From Vreelandella neptunia (lineage in GTDB: Bacteria > Pseudomonadota > Gammaproteobacteria > Pseudomonadales > Halomonadaceae), in the NCBI RefSeq assembly GCF_034479615.1, contig NZ_CP140255.1:434001-498000 (forward strand): a DNA stretch of 64,000 nt. Direction: 5' to 3'. This document shows positions 52,227 through 61,516 of the stretch, piece after piece; positions within the stretch are counted from its first letter, which is position 1; each line of letters starts with the position of its first letter. A program made the position numbers and the translations under genes. The notes under the pieces were generated by a model. It worked only from the letters and a program-made list of their open reading frames with translations. It made no database searches and was not told the DNA's origin.

Positions 52227-54227
52227 ATGTCCCCCACATCACCCCAGCAAACGCTGAAAGACGTATTTGGTTTTGACGACTTTCGCGGCGGCCAGCAGGC
52301 GGTGGTGTCAAGGGTGTTGGATGGCCACTCCACGGCGGCGATTTTCGCCACCGGTGCGGGAAAGTCGCTTTGTTACCAGCTCCCGGCGCTGCATCTGCCA
52401 CATCTAACCCTGGTGGTGTCGCCGCTGCTGGCGCTGATGCAGGATCAGCTCTCTTTTCTAACCCGCCATGGTGTTGCCGCTGCCAGCATTGATTCCACTC
52501 AAGACCGCGAAACGACGCGCGATGTCATGGATCGCGCCAAAAGCGGTGAGCTGAAAATCCTGATGATCTCGGTGGAGCGGCTTAAGAACGAGCGCTTTCG
52601 CCACTTTCTGCGCCAAGTGAAGATCTCGCTGCTGGTGGTCGATGAAGCCCACTGTCTTTCCGAGTGGGGGCATAACTTTCGCCCTGATTATTTGAAGCTG
52701 CCGGATTACCAGCGCGATTTTGCCATTCCCCAGGTGCTGCTGCTTACCGCCACTGCGACACCCACGGTGATTGCCGATATGAGCGAGAAGTTTGCTATCG
52801 CGCCAGAGAACGTCATCACCACCGGCTTTTACCGCCCCAATCTCGAACTGCTGGTGGCACCCGCTATGGAGGATCGTCAGCAGCAGTTGATTGAGTGGCT
52901 AAAACCGCAGATGCAGCCGGGCAGCGAAGCGCCGACGATTATATACGTCACCCTGCAACAAACCGCCGAGCGAGTTGCTAAAGCGCTGGCGGCCCAGGGG
53001 ATAGCTGCCCAGGCCTACCACGCGGGGTTGGATTCAATCCGACGGGATGAGATTCAGCGCCAGTTTATGGGCGGTGAGTCTCACTGCATCGTGGCCACTA
53101 TTGCCTTTGGCATGGGCATCGATAAGGGCGATATTCGTAACGTGGTGCACTTTGACCTGCCCAAATCCATTGAGAACTACAGTCAGGAAATTGGCCGGGC
53201 AGGGCGCGACGGCCAGCCTTCCACCTGTCTAACCATGGCCGGGCGGGATGGCCTGCGGGTGCTGGAAAACTTCGTTTATGGCGACACCCCCGAGTACGCG
53301 GGCATCCACCGCCTGTTGGAAGAGATCGCTGCGGCGGGCCAAGCGCGGGATCGCCAGTGGGAGGTGCTGCTCAATACGCTTTCCCGGGATACCAATATCC
53401 GCCCGCTGCCGCTGAAAACACTGCTGGTGCGGCTGGAAATGCACGGTATTATTGCCCCGCGCTTCGCATTTCTAGCCGAGTACCGGCTGCGCTACCATCT
53501 TGAGCCAGACCAATTAGTTAGCCGCTTTGAAGGCGAGCGGGCGGCCTTTTTGCGGCTTTTAGTCGATAATATTCCTATTGCACGCACCTGGGGCACGGTG
53601 GATTTTGACCGTTTACATCAGGCGGGGCAGGTGCAGCAGATCGACGCCTCCCGCGCTCGCGTCATTACCGCCCTTGAGTACTTTCAAGATAAGGGCTGGC
53701 TGACCCTGGAAGGCAAGCGAATGACCGATGTCTACGAGATCTGTCAGCCGAAGTTTTCCATAGAGATGCTGGCGAACCAGCTGTATGAAGACTGCCTCAA
53801 TCGCGAACGTATCGAAATTGAGCGGCTGCAGGCCATGCTGGCGCTGTTTGAGTCGGAGAGCTGTCTGACACGACGGCTGGCCGTGCATTTTGGTGATAGC
53901 ACTTTTGATGCGCTACCTGATAGTGAACAGGGGCGATGCGGACACTGCTCGGTTTGTTATGGTCGCCCCGTGCGGCTGCCTGATGCGCCGCCTCAGCCCG
54001 CATTAAGCGATTCGGACTTTCAGCGTTACGCCACGCCGCTAATTGAGCGACACACCGAACAGTTCGGCCAGCCGCCCAATGCCCAGCGGCTGGCGCACTT
54101 TCTGTGTGGCTTGACCATGCCGGTGTTTACCCCGCTCAAAGCTCGCAGCCTGAACGGCTTCGCGATCTTTGAACAGCGTGCCTACCGGGAAGTGCGCGCG
54201 TGGGCAGAAGCGATGCTGGGTCAATAA
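52227..54227 (+). CDS. recQ: RecQ-family ATP-dependent DNA helicase
   Basis: 3'-5' DNA helicase for repair and recombination. 666 residues. Helicase motifs: FRGGQQAVVSRVLDG, Walker A ATGAGKSLCYQ, DEAHCLSEWGHNFRPDY, TATATP, AFGMGIDKGDIRNVVHFDLP and QEIGRAGRDG. The zinc site is present as an early Cys in ESCLTRRLAVHFG followed by CGHCSVC. The C-terminal region differs from E. coli RecQ and lacks a clear HRDC domain, so it belongs to the RecQ-like subgroup seen in pseudomonads. Last gene of the truC operon; convergent with abgT 11 bases away. Confidence 0.9.
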   Translation: MSPTSPQQTLKDVFGFDDFRGGQQAVVSRVLDGHSTAAIFATGAGKSLCYQLPALHLPHLTLVVSPLLALMQDQLSFLTRHGVAAASIDSTQDRETTRDVMDRAKSGELKILMISVERLKNERFRHFLRQVKISLLVVDEAHCLSEWGHNFRPDYLKLPDYQRDFAIPQVLLLTATATPTVIADMSEKFAIAPENVITTGFYRPNLELLVAPAMEDRQQQLIEWLKPQMQPGSEAPTIIYVTLQQTAERVAKALAAQGIAAQAYHAGLDSIRRDEIQRQFMGGESHCIVATIAFGMGIDKGDIRNVVHFDLPKSIENYSQEIGRAGRDGQPSTCLTMAGRDGLRVLENFVYGDTPEYAGIHRLLEEIAAAGQARDRQWEVLLNTLSRDTNIRPLPLKTLLVRLEMHGIIAPRFAFLAEYRLRYHLEPDQLVSRFEGERAAFLRLLVDNIPIARTWGTVDFDRLHQAGQVQQIDASRARVITALEYFQDKGWLTLEGKRMTDVYEICQPKFSIEMLANQLYEDCLNRERIEIERLQAMLALFESESCLTRRLAVHFGDSTFDALPDSEQGRCGHCSVCYGRPVRLPDAPPQPALSDSDFQRYATPLIERHTEQFGQPPNAQRLAHFLCGLTMPVFTPLKARSLNGFAIFEQRAYREVRAWAEAMLGQ

Positions 54228-54238
54228 ATAAAGGTCGA

Positions 54239-55753
54239 TTAAAGCCCGAACGGTAACCCCAGCCAGTACCAAATAAAGAATAGGCTGCTCCAGCCTGCCA
54301 ACACGGCAAGGGAGTACGGCATGGCGATGGTAAGCATATGGCCAAGGGTAAATGACTTGTTATAAAGGTGAATGACCGCGAGCACTAACGGTAGATACGG
54401 GTTGATGGGTGAAATTACGTTCGTCGATGAATCGGCTATCCGGTAAGCCGCTTGGATGGCTTCTGGCTCAAGGCCCAACAGCATCAGCATGGGTAGAAAA
54501 ATCGGCGCCATCAGCGCCCACTGCGCTGAGCCGCTGTAAAGAAATAGGTTCACGACGGCGGCCAGTAGAATAAAGCACACTAAAGCCAGCGCCGTAGGCA
54601 TATTGATTTGCAGCAGTAGGTCAGCGCCATTCACTGCGCTGACAATCGCCAAGTTTGACCAGTTAAAGATGGCAATAAACTGCGCCACCATAAAGACGAT
54701 AACAATAAACCCACACATATCGCGCATCGCTTCTTCCATTAAGCGTGGAACATCGCTGGATTGTTTGATCCTACCAACGGAAACGCCATACACAATGCCG
54801 CACAGGCTAAAAAACAGCACGATGATGGGCACCAAACCACTCATAAAAGGCGAAGGTAACAGACCCCCTTCAGCGCTGCGTAGCCCGGAACCCGCTGGCA
54901 AGATCAGCAGTAGGATGGCCGCGATATAGGCCAGTGCCGCTATGCCGGTGTAGCGCAGCGCACGCCGTTCCGTGTCGGTTAACTGTACGCCGTGGCTTTT
55001 GTCTTCATCATCACTCTGATCCTGAAAACGCGCCAGCATGGGCTCGACATACTTGTCGTTCATGACGGTGATAATCAGGGTAATTAACGGCACTGAGGCA
55101 CACATAAAGAACCAGTTGGCCACCACGCTGACTTCGTGGCCAGGGCGAACGCTCTGAACGACTTCCGTCGAGATACCGGATAGCAGAAGATCGGTGCCTG
55201 CAATAAAGAAATTGGCGCTAAAACCGGCAAAAACGGCGATAAAGGCCACCATAATGCCGGCAATCGGGTTTCGGCCAACGGTTTTAAACATGATGGCGGC
55301 CAAAGGGGGAATCAGGAAAACTGCCGCATCAGAAACCAGGTTGCCGATGATCGAGGTAATGACCACCGCCGGGGTAATAAAGCGCGGCGCCACATTACTC
55401 AACATGCGTCGGATGGTGGCATCGGCGAGGCCGGTTTTCTGAATCAGCCCCAGCGCTAATACCATCACCAGTACCAGCCCTAGCGGGCGGAAACTGGTGA
55501 AGTTAGTGACTGCCCCGGTCACCATAAATCTTAGCCCATCCCAGCTAAGCAGCGAACGAACCTGAACGAGCTCGTCGGTGGCAGGGTGGCGCACAGGCTC
55601 GACCCACACGCTCATCAATGTCGACAGACCTAGTGTGACGACAAAAAGTATAAAAAACATAATAAAAGGGTGGGGCAGTGCATCGGCGATTCGCGCAATC
55701 CGATGCATTAATCCGGTGTTGCCACCGGACGTTGAGAGTTTGTTCGCTTCCAT
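54239..55753 (-). CDS. abgT: AbgT family transporter (p-aminobenzoyl-glutamate)
   Basis: 504 residues (E. coli AbgT 508), about eleven membrane segments. Family motifs NLVSDAAVFLIPPLAAIMFK and SSTNVISPINPYLPLVLAVI are seen. AbgT imports p-aminobenzoyl-glutamate, a folate breakdown product; relatives of this family export sulfonamides. The neighbouring M20 amidohydrolase is in the position of AbgAB, which cleave the imported compound, but only one such gene is present. Confidence 0.88.
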   Translation of the reverse strand: MEANKLSTSGGNTGLMHRIARIADALPHPFIMFFILFVVTLGLSTLMSVWVEPVRHPATDELVQVRSLLSWDGLRFMVTGAVTNFTSFRPLGLVLVMVLALGLIQKTGLADATIRRMLSNVAPRFITPAVVITSIIGNLVSDAAVFLIPPLAAIMFKTVGRNPIAGIMVAFIAVFAGFSANFFIAGTDLLLSGISTEVVQSVRPGHEVSVVANWFFMCASVPLITLIITVMNDKYVEPMLARFQDQSDDEDKSHGVQLTDTERRALRYTGIAALAYIAAILLLILPAGSGLRSAEGGLLPSPFMSGLVPIIVLFFSLCGIVYGVSVGRIKQSSDVPRLMEEAMRDMCGFIVIVFMVAQFIAIFNWSNLAIVSAVNGADLLLQINMPTALALVCFILLAAVVNLFLYSGSAQWALMAPIFLPMLMLLGLEPEAIQAAYRIADSSTNVISPINPYLPLVLAVIHLYNKSFTLGHMLTIAMPYSLAVLAGWSSLFFIWYWLGLPFGL

Positions 55754-55778
55754 GTTGTTCTCCGCTTTATATCTGGAA

Positions 55779-55823
55779 GTGCTGTTTCTTGAAGTATGCT
55801 TTCTTGAACTGCGCTTTCTTGAA
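55779..55823. repeat. Three-copy 15-base tandem repeat between abgT and the amidohydrolase
   Basis: GTGCTGTTTCTTGAA, GTATGCTTTCTTGAA and CTGCGCTTTCTTGAA, exactly 15 bases apart. It fills most of the 74-base gap. The conserved part is CTTTCTTGAA. It would sit in the intercistronic mRNA and would be read on the minus strand. Confidence 0.9.
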
Positions 55824-55827
55824 ATAC

Positions 55828-57009
55828 TTAGTGAGAGGGGAGTTCACGCTTTATTAGCTGAACAAAATAAGAAGCGCCCACCGGGATAATGTTGTCGTTA
55901 AAGTCATAGCTGGGGTTATGAACACTCACGCCACCGGTTTCGCCTTCAACACCATTACCCAGAAACACATAGCAACCCGGAACGGCCTGCAGCATGAAGG
56001 AGAAGTCTTCGCTACCAGAAATCGGTAAGCAGTCAGGGTTGACCTTTGCATCGCCGACGACTGCGCGGGCAACATCAGTGGCGAGTTGGGTGGCTTGCGG
56101 GTCGTTGACCGTGGCCGGGTAGCTACCGGGGTGAATGGTGAGCGTTGCGGTGGCGTCGTAGGCTTGCGCAGTACTGGCAACCAGTTGTTCCAGTCGTTGA
56201 ATTGCACGCTCCCGTACTGCGTCGTTAAAAGAGCGAATGCAGCCCCGCATGGTGGCGGTATCGGGAATGACGTTGAAGGTGCCCGAGCCGGCATGCAGAT
56301 CGGTAAAGGACAGCACGGCGGAATCGAGCGGTGCCGTATTGCGGCTAACGATAGATTGCGCGCCGCTGATAATCGAGCTCACGATCAGCATGGGGTCAAC
56401 GGCATGCTGCGGCATTGCCGCATGGCCTCCTTTACCGTGAACGTCAATGGTGAAGCGGTCTGAACTGGCTAGCAGGGGGCCTTCGCGAAGGAAGAATTCC
56501 CCTTGAGGAATGCCTGGCATATTGTGGATGCCGTAAACGCGGTCACAGGGGAAGCGTTCAAACAAACCATCATCGATCATCGCCTTAGCGCCGGCTAAGC
56601 CCTCTTCAGCGGGCTGAAAAATAAAGTGGACGGTGCCGGCAAAGTCGCGATGTTTGGCCAGATACCATGCGGCGGCTAGCAGCATGGTGGTGTGACCGTC
56701 GTGGCCGCAGCCGTGCATTTTGCCTTGGTTAAGAGACGCATGAGCGAACTGATTGTTTTCCGTCATGGCGAGGGCATCCATATCGGCGCGCAGCCCGATG
56801 GTACGAGCGGCGGGCGTTTTGCCGCGCAGTACGCCGACGACCCCGGTTTTAGCGATGCCGGTATGAACCTCGTCAAACCCCCACTCTGTGAGCTTATCCG
56901 CTACTAACTTGGCGGTACGCTGCTCTTCAAAGCCCAGTTCCGGGTGCTGGTGAATATCCTGTCGCCAAGCAGTGAACTGTGCGTTATTGCCCGCAATTTC
57001 ATCGATCAT
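55828..57009 (-). CDS. M20 family amidohydrolase (hippurate hydrolase/AbgB-like)
   Basis: 393-residue zinc amidohydrolase. IHQHPELGFEEQRTAKLVAD, GLRADMDALAM, MHGCGHDGHTTMLLAAAWYL and FQPAEEGLAGAKAMIDDG give the metal ligands; the dimerisation insert and the final HNPSYDFND are complete. Substrates in this family are N-acyl amino acids such as hippurate or p-aminobenzoyl-glutamate. Its place beside abgT favours the latter. Divergent from a LysR regulator that probably controls the pair. Confidence 0.88.
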   Translation of the reverse strand: MIDEIAGNNAQFTAWRQDIHQHPELGFEEQRTAKLVADKLTEWGFDEVHTGIAKTGVVGVLRGKTPAARTIGLRADMDALAMTENNQFAHASLNQGKMHGCGHDGHTTMLLAAAWYLAKHRDFAGTVHFIFQPAEEGLAGAKAMIDDGLFERFPCDRVYGIHNMPGIPQGEFFLREGPLLASSDRFTIDVHGKGGHAAMPQHAVDPMLIVSSIISGAQSIVSRNTAPLDSAVLSFTDLHAGSGTFNVIPDTATMRGCIRSFNDAVRERAIQRLEQLVASTAQAYDATATLTIHPGSYPATVNDPQATQLATDVARAVVGDAKVNPDCLPISGSEDFSFMLQAVPGCYVFLGNGVEGETGGVSVHNPSYDFNDNIIPVGASYFVQLIKRELPSH

Positions 57010-57042
57010 AGATAGCCCTTTAGATTGAAGCGGCAGTATTTA

Positions 57043-57052
57043 AGCTATAGCT
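57043..57052. promoter_or_regulatory. Palindrome in the amidohydrolase-LysR divergent region
   Basis: AGCTATAGCT is a perfect 10-base palindrome, and TAGCTA recurs at about 57090 in the same 154-base gap. LysR regulators usually bind such divergent gaps at T-N11-A sites; the assignment is tentative. Confidence 0.3.
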
Positions 57053-57163
57053 AAATATTATGCTTGGAGTGTTGGGAAGAATTCTCCTAGCTATCTTTCA
57101 CTGTATACTGGCTTTTTTAGTCAGATATATTGATTTTTGCTTATCGAAGGATGACCAAATGTT

Positions 57164-58087
57164 ATGGCTTATAGGGGATTTACCGACAGCCAGATAGAAG
57201 CCTTCATGTGGATTATGAAAACCAGCAGTGCTACGGAAGCCGCCAGTAAGATGCTGATTTCACAACCAGCGATTAGCCGTTTGATAAAACAGCTGGAGGC
57301 GAGGCTCGGGTTTGATCTGTTCGAACGTCACAATAATCGGCTGTTGCCGACCCGGCGCGGCACGCTGTTTTATGACGAGGTGGAGAGGGTTTATATTGGC
57401 TTACAGCATTTGCGTCAGTTTGCCGAACGACTAAAAGAGAGAGCGGCAGGCCAATTGAGAGTGGTCAGCATGCCGTCTTTTGCCATGAGCCTGGTGCCAG
57501 ATGCCGCTACGCTGCTTGCGGAGCAGTTTCCCGACCTTGAGATTAGTCTCTACTCCTACCGATCCAGCCAGATAGTAGAAGAAATGGCGGCCCAACGCTT
57601 CGATTTTGCCATTACCGCCGATCCCAAACTCGATCCGCGTTATCGGAGTTTTCAGTACTCTCTGCCCGGCATGTGCCTTATTCCGCCAGGACATCCGCTG
57701 GCAGCTAAAGCACTTATCGACATTGAGGATTTCGCCAATGAAACATTAATTTGTGGAGAGCCCAATGAGCAAAGCCGTAACCGGATCACACAAAGCCTGA
57801 CGAGACATGCCGTTTCGCCCAAAAAAATATGGACAGTCTCGCTGGGGGAAATGGCGATTCGACTAGTGGCGAACGGTGCCGGGCTTGCGGTGTTAAACGC
57901 CGTATCGGCCTGTGATGCAAAGCGGGGGGGCGTGGTGGTTCGCCCGCTCGCATTTGATATTCGTTATGACTTTCAAATTATTTTGCCGCTGGAAAAAGAT
58001 CTTGAACCCGCCATTAACAACATCAATGCTGAGCTGATCGCGTTAGTCGAGCAAAAAATATTCGAAAGCCTCAAAATAGTTGGCTAG
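57164..58087 (+). CDS. LysR family transcriptional regulator
   Basis: 307 residues. N-terminal winged helix-turn-helix: SDSQIEAFMWIMKTSSATEA-like start (DSQIEAFMWIM), then ASKMLISQPAISRLIKQLEA and RLGFDLFERHNNRLLPTRRG. The C-terminal effector domain is complete. It should control the divergent amidohydrolase-abgT pair, its most likely target. Start at 57164 has AGGA 12 bases upstream, longer than ideal. Confidence 0.9.
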   Translation: MAYRGFTDSQIEAFMWIMKTSSATEAASKMLISQPAISRLIKQLEARLGFDLFERHNNRLLPTRRGTLFYDEVERVYIGLQHLRQFAERLKERAAGQLRVVSMPSFAMSLVPDAATLLAEQFPDLEISLYSYRSSQIVEEMAAQRFDFAITADPKLDPRYRSFQYSLPGMCLIPPGHPLAAKALIDIEDFANETLICGEPNEQSRNRITQSLTRHAVSPKKIWTVSLGEMAIRLVANGAGLAVLNAVSACDAKRGGVVVRPLAFDIRYDFQIILPLEKDLEPAINNINAELIALVEQKIFESLKIVG

Positions 58088-58132
58088 CAACTGACCTTTA
58101 CCCAGCTCGAGACGCGCCTGCCAGACAGACAT

Positions 58133-58151
58133 GGCGCCCCCGGGGGGCGCC
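58133..58151. terminator. GC-rich hairpin between convergent genes
   Basis: GGCGCCCC pairs with GGGGCGCC around 3 bases; flanking ACA and TGT may extend it. It lies between the LysR gene and the flavoprotein gene, which converge, so it may act in both directions, though T-runs are lacking. Confidence 0.5.
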
Positions 58152-58176
58152 CTGTGTACCCTAGTGGTGTAGTGGC

Positions 58177-59598
58177 TCAAGGGAGTGCCGCTGAGCTTAA
58201 CTTTAAGTGCAACAACTCCGCAGCACTTTTGCCCGCCACTGCACCTAGCACCACAGCGCTCAGCAGGCCATTGCCAGAAAGATAGCCGCTATCGTTGGAG
58301 CCTGAAACACCGCGGGCGGCACCGCCTGCGGCAAACAGGTTAGGCAGCGCCTGCCCCTGAGTATTGAGTACCCGCGCGGCGCTATTAACCTCTAAACCGC
58401 CCTGGGTATGAAACAGCGCGCCGGTGACACGAATGGCGTAGTAGGGTGGTTTGAGTAGATTAGCGGGGTCAAAACGTCGACCAAAGGTATCTACCGTTTG
58501 CTGTTTGGCATGCTGCTGCATCTCCGCAAAGGTGGCCTGCAGCGCTGTTGGCGGCAGGTTCAAACCAGCGGCCATCTCTTCAAGGCTGGCAAAGCTGCGC
58601 ACCGCGCCGCTCTCCTGGGCATTACGGTAATCCTCAAAGGTCTGGGCGGATTCATGAAGGCGGGCGTCATAAAGGTTCCAGGCGACCTGCTCAGGCTGGG
58701 CAAGCACTTTGGCCGCCTGTTCGGAGTAGCCGCCGTGCTCGTTGGAGAAGCGCTCGCCGTTTAGATTGACCTGAATGCCGCCCTGCATCATCAGTGCCCA
58801 GCTAATCAGAATCTGGTGAGGTGTCGCCAGCGACCCGTGGCCCTGGCAGGCGCCCAGATCTTTGGTGCTAGCGCCCATGGCCTGCCCCCACAGCAGCGCA
58901 TCGCCCTGGTTGCCTTCATGGCCATAGTAGAGCGCGTGTTTGAGCGTGGGTAGATAGCGATCAACCAGCTCAGCGTTACCGCCATAGCCGTTGCAGGCCA
59001 GAATCAGCGCGTCACAGCCAATGCTTTCGCGGCTGCCGTTCGGGCGCTCAAGGGTTATACCCCGCACTCGCTGAGTATCATCAACGTGTAAATCCACTAC
59101 TCGCGCATGGGTTAATATATCAACCCCTGCGGCTTCGGCAGCGTTGAGCAGCGCGCCCATCAGCTCTTCACCGGTGCGCCGTGGCGTGGCATGCATGCGC
59201 AGGTGGCAGTGGCCGGGGTAGAGAAAGCCTTCCACTAACTCAAAGGGGACGCCGTGCTGATCGGCTAGCCACTCAATGGTGAGGCCGGACTGGCTGGCAA
59301 GTAACTCGACAATCGCCGGATCTGCCTCATAGCCGTTTTTCTTTTGAATATCTTCCGCCATGGCCTCGGCAGAGTCAGTGACGCCCAGCTCATGTTGAAA
59401 GCGTGTATTAGCGGCGGGAATAAAGCCCGACGACATCGCCGTGCTGCCACGGGGCAGGGCGTCGCGCTCTAAAACAGCAAGCTCAACGCCCGCTTCCTGG
59501 GCGGCTAACGCCGCTACCAGGCCGCAGGCCCCTGCGCCGATAATCAGCAGCGGAAGGTGGGCATCAAAGCCGTCGTGTGTGTAGGGAAGTATCGCCAT
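58177..59598 (-). CDS. FAD-dependent dehydrogenase (fumarate reductase flavoprotein family)
   Basis: 473 residues. FAD motif LPLLIIGAGACGLVAALAAQ near the N-terminus, then LPRGSTAMSSGFIPAA, and the C-terminal HTQGGLEVNSAARVL with LFAAGGAARGVSG. These are signatures of the fumarate reductase, KsdD and tricarballylate dehydrogenase family, which oxidise or reduce C-C bonds next to carbonyl or carboxyl groups. It lacks signal peptide or haem domain. Its start shares one base with the upstream gene's stop (TAATG). Last gene of the cluster; substrate unknown. Confidence 0.82.
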   Translation of the reverse strand: MAILPYTHDGFDAHLPLLIIGAGACGLVAALAAQEAGVELAVLERDALPRGSTAMSSGFIPAANTRFQHELGVTDSAEAMAEDIQKKNGYEADPAIVELLASQSGLTIEWLADQHGVPFELVEGFLYPGHCHLRMHATPRRTGEELMGALLNAAEAAGVDILTHARVVDLHVDDTQRVRGITLERPNGSRESIGCDALILACNGYGGNAELVDRYLPTLKHALYYGHEGNQGDALLWGQAMGASTKDLGACQGHGSLATPHQILISWALMMQGGIQVNLNGERFSNEHGGYSEQAAKVLAQPEQVAWNLYDARLHESAQTFEDYRNAQESGAVRSFASLEEMAAGLNLPPTALQATFAEMQQHAKQQTVDTFGRRFDPANLLKPPYYAIRVTGALFHTQGGLEVNSAARVLNTQGQALPNLFAAGGAARGVSGSNDSGYLSGNGLLSAVVLGAVAGKSAAELLHLKLSSAALP

Positions 59599-60530
59599 TA
59601 CGCCTGCTCCGCAGCATGGTGGAAAGCATCCAAAATCTCACCCGCCGGGGCCTGCCACACTTCCGGATGTCCGTTGATATGGGCCAGCACTTCTTCTAAG
59701 CAGGCAATGCGATGGGGCTGGCCCACCAGCCAAGGGTGGAGGTTTAAGGCGAATAAACGACCGCCCTGCTCGCGAGACTCTTCCAACAGAAAATCGAAAG
59801 CGTCTTTCACCTGGGTCACCCAGGAATCTTCCGAGTGCAGGTTCTGGCTCATCACAAACTGGTCTTCGATCTCAGTGGCCAGCGGCATCATGGTCAAACT
59901 GCCTGTCTTGGTTTCACAAGAGTAAGGCATATCGTCGTTCACCCAGTCGGCGCAGTATTCAATGCCGTTGTCTGCCAGCAGGTCAGGGGTGTTGAAGCTT
60001 TGGTGCTTGGCGGGGCTGAGCCAGCCACGTATGGGTTGGCCGGTGACGCGGCGCAGAGTGTCCACAGAGCGTTTGACCAGTTCGGCCTCCTCTTCAATGG
60101 GCTGGCCGCCGTAGTGCAGGTGATCCATGTTCCAGCCGTGGGCGATAAATTCACCGCCGTGTTCTTTCAAGCGCTGCACCAGATAGGGCGTCTGCTCCGC
60201 CAACTGCGCGTTGATGGCAAAAGTGGGGGTGATGTTGTTCGCCGCCAGTGCTTTGAGTACCCGATAGATGCCAACCCGGTTACCGTAATCCCGCAGCGAG
60301 AAATGGCGTAGATCGGGGTAGGGCATGGTCATGCCGTTAGGTACTTTAAATGGCTTGCCGCGCTGGTTTAGCGGGTAGAACTGCAGCGAAATATTGACCC
60401 ACACCGCCAGGGTTTTGCCTTCGGGCCAGGTGACCGGCGCGCGTTCGCTCAGCATCGACCATGCATAGCGCTTATGGTCGTAGCCGTGGCGGCGGTAAGG
60501 GTAGTCGAGATAGTCGTCGTTAAGCGCCAT
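59598..60530 (-). CDS. Polysaccharide deacetylase-fold hydrolase A (PuuE/imidase-like)
   Basis: 310 residues from MALNDDYLDYPYRRHGYDHK. The NodB-like barrel is recognisable, but as in PuuE-type allantoinases the sugar-deacetylase motif TFDDG is absent; motif 2 is IAHGWNMDHLHY and a late LNLHPWLVGQPHRI supplies His. The expected motif 1 position reads VNISLQFYPL, with no acidic residue. It and hydrolase B are paralogues lying 4 bases apart. The family hydrolyses cyclic amides such as allantoin or imides. Whether this subunit is catalytic is uncertain. Confidence 0.75.
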   Translation of the reverse strand: MALNDDYLDYPYRRHGYDHKRYAWSMLSERAPVTWPEGKTLAVWVNISLQFYPLNQRGKPFKVPNGMTMPYPDLRHFSLRDYGNRVGIYRVLKALAANNITPTFAINAQLAEQTPYLVQRLKEHGGEFIAHGWNMDHLHYGGQPIEEEAELVKRSVDTLRRVTGQPIRGWLSPAKHQSFNTPDLLADNGIEYCADWVNDDMPYSCETKTGSLTMMPLATEIEDQFVMSQNLHSEDSWVTQVKDAFDFLLEESREQGGRLFALNLHPWLVGQPHRIACLEEVLAHINGHPEVWQAPAGEILDAFHHAAEQA

Positions 60531-60534
60531 AGCG

Positions 60535-61488
60535 TTACCCCTGTTTGCCTGCAGTGGTGGCTTGGGCCGCCATACTGTCGAGGGCGGCATCGTAATAGTT
60601 GGCCAAGTAGTAATCAGCAATCTCGCGCCCGGTGGCGACCCATACATCCGGGTGGCCGGTGATGTACTCCAGCGCCTCTTCAAATGCCTTGATACGGTGC
60701 GGGCAGCTCACCTGATAGTTGTGGGTGGGAATGCACATCACCGTGCCAGACTCCGCGCCCTCGGCATATAGGCGGTCAAAGTGGCGCTTGAGCATGGTGG
60801 CGTATTGGCGTGGCTCTACTTTGTTCACCGCGTAGACGATGGTGTCGTTCATCTCCAGCGAGTAGGGCATGGAGATAAATCGCTTACCGGAGCGAACGCT
60901 GATCGGCGTCGGCTGGTCATCGTGGAATAGGTCGCAGGTATACAGCCCGCCTTTCTCGCCGAATAGCTCTTCGCCCACTTCGGCAAATAGATCCAGGGTG
61001 CGCTCAGAGTGGGAAAGCGCAGGGGCCAGGTAACCCGCACAGGCCTGGTCGGTATGGCGGTGAATGGTTTCCATGCTGTCGCGGATCATCGCCCGCTCCT
61101 GGGCTTCGCTCAGGCCGTAGGTGTAGCGTGTGTTGTAGATGCCGTGGCTAAAGAACTCCCAGTCACGCTCGCGGCACATCTGGATAATCTCAGGGTGGTG
61201 CTCGCACAGCGCCACCGACAGTGACACCGAGCCGCGAATGCCGTATTTATCCAGCAGGGACATCTGGCGCTGGTGGCCAACCCGGTTACCGTAGTCTCGA
61301 ATGCTGTAGCCGGGTACCGAAGGGTGCGGATGCGGCCAAGGGTTACGTTGCGGGTTCAGCGGTGGGTCGAGTTCGTAATACTCGATATTGGGGGCTACCC
61401 AGAAGGCCACCTTAGCGCCTCCTGGCCACTCGATTTTAGGGCGTTGGTCGTAGGCCCAGTAGTCGTAAACGCCTAGTGACTCTTTCAT
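60535..61488 (-). CDS. Polysaccharide deacetylase-fold hydrolase B (PuuE/imidase-like)
   Basis: 317 residues from MKESLGVYDYWAYDQRPKIE. Same fold as A; here motif 1 reads APNIEYYEL with a Glu like that of PuuE, motif 2 is FFSHGIYNTRYTYG and a late PTHNYQVSCPHRI carries His. It shares the GYSIRDYGNRVG block with A (FSLRDYGNRVG). A cyclic amide or imide is the likely substrate class by family; the pair may be a heteromer. An in-frame ATG 42 bases upstream was not used. Confidence 0.77.
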   Translation of the reverse strand: MKESLGVYDYWAYDQRPKIEWPGGAKVAFWVAPNIEYYELDPPLNPQRNPWPHPHPSVPGYSIRDYGNRVGHQRQMSLLDKYGIRGSVSLSVALCEHHPEIIQMCRERDWEFFSHGIYNTRYTYGLSEAQERAMIRDSMETIHRHTDQACAGYLAPALSHSERTLDLFAEVGEELFGEKGGLYTCDLFHDDQPTPISVRSGKRFISMPYSLEMNDTIVYAVNKVEPRQYATMLKRHFDRLYAEGAESGTVMCIPTHNYQVSCPHRIKAFEEALEYITGHPDVWVATGREIADYYLANYYDAALDSMAAQATTAGKQG

Positions 61489-61516
61489 AACCGGCTCCTT
61501 TGAAACTTGGTAGGCC

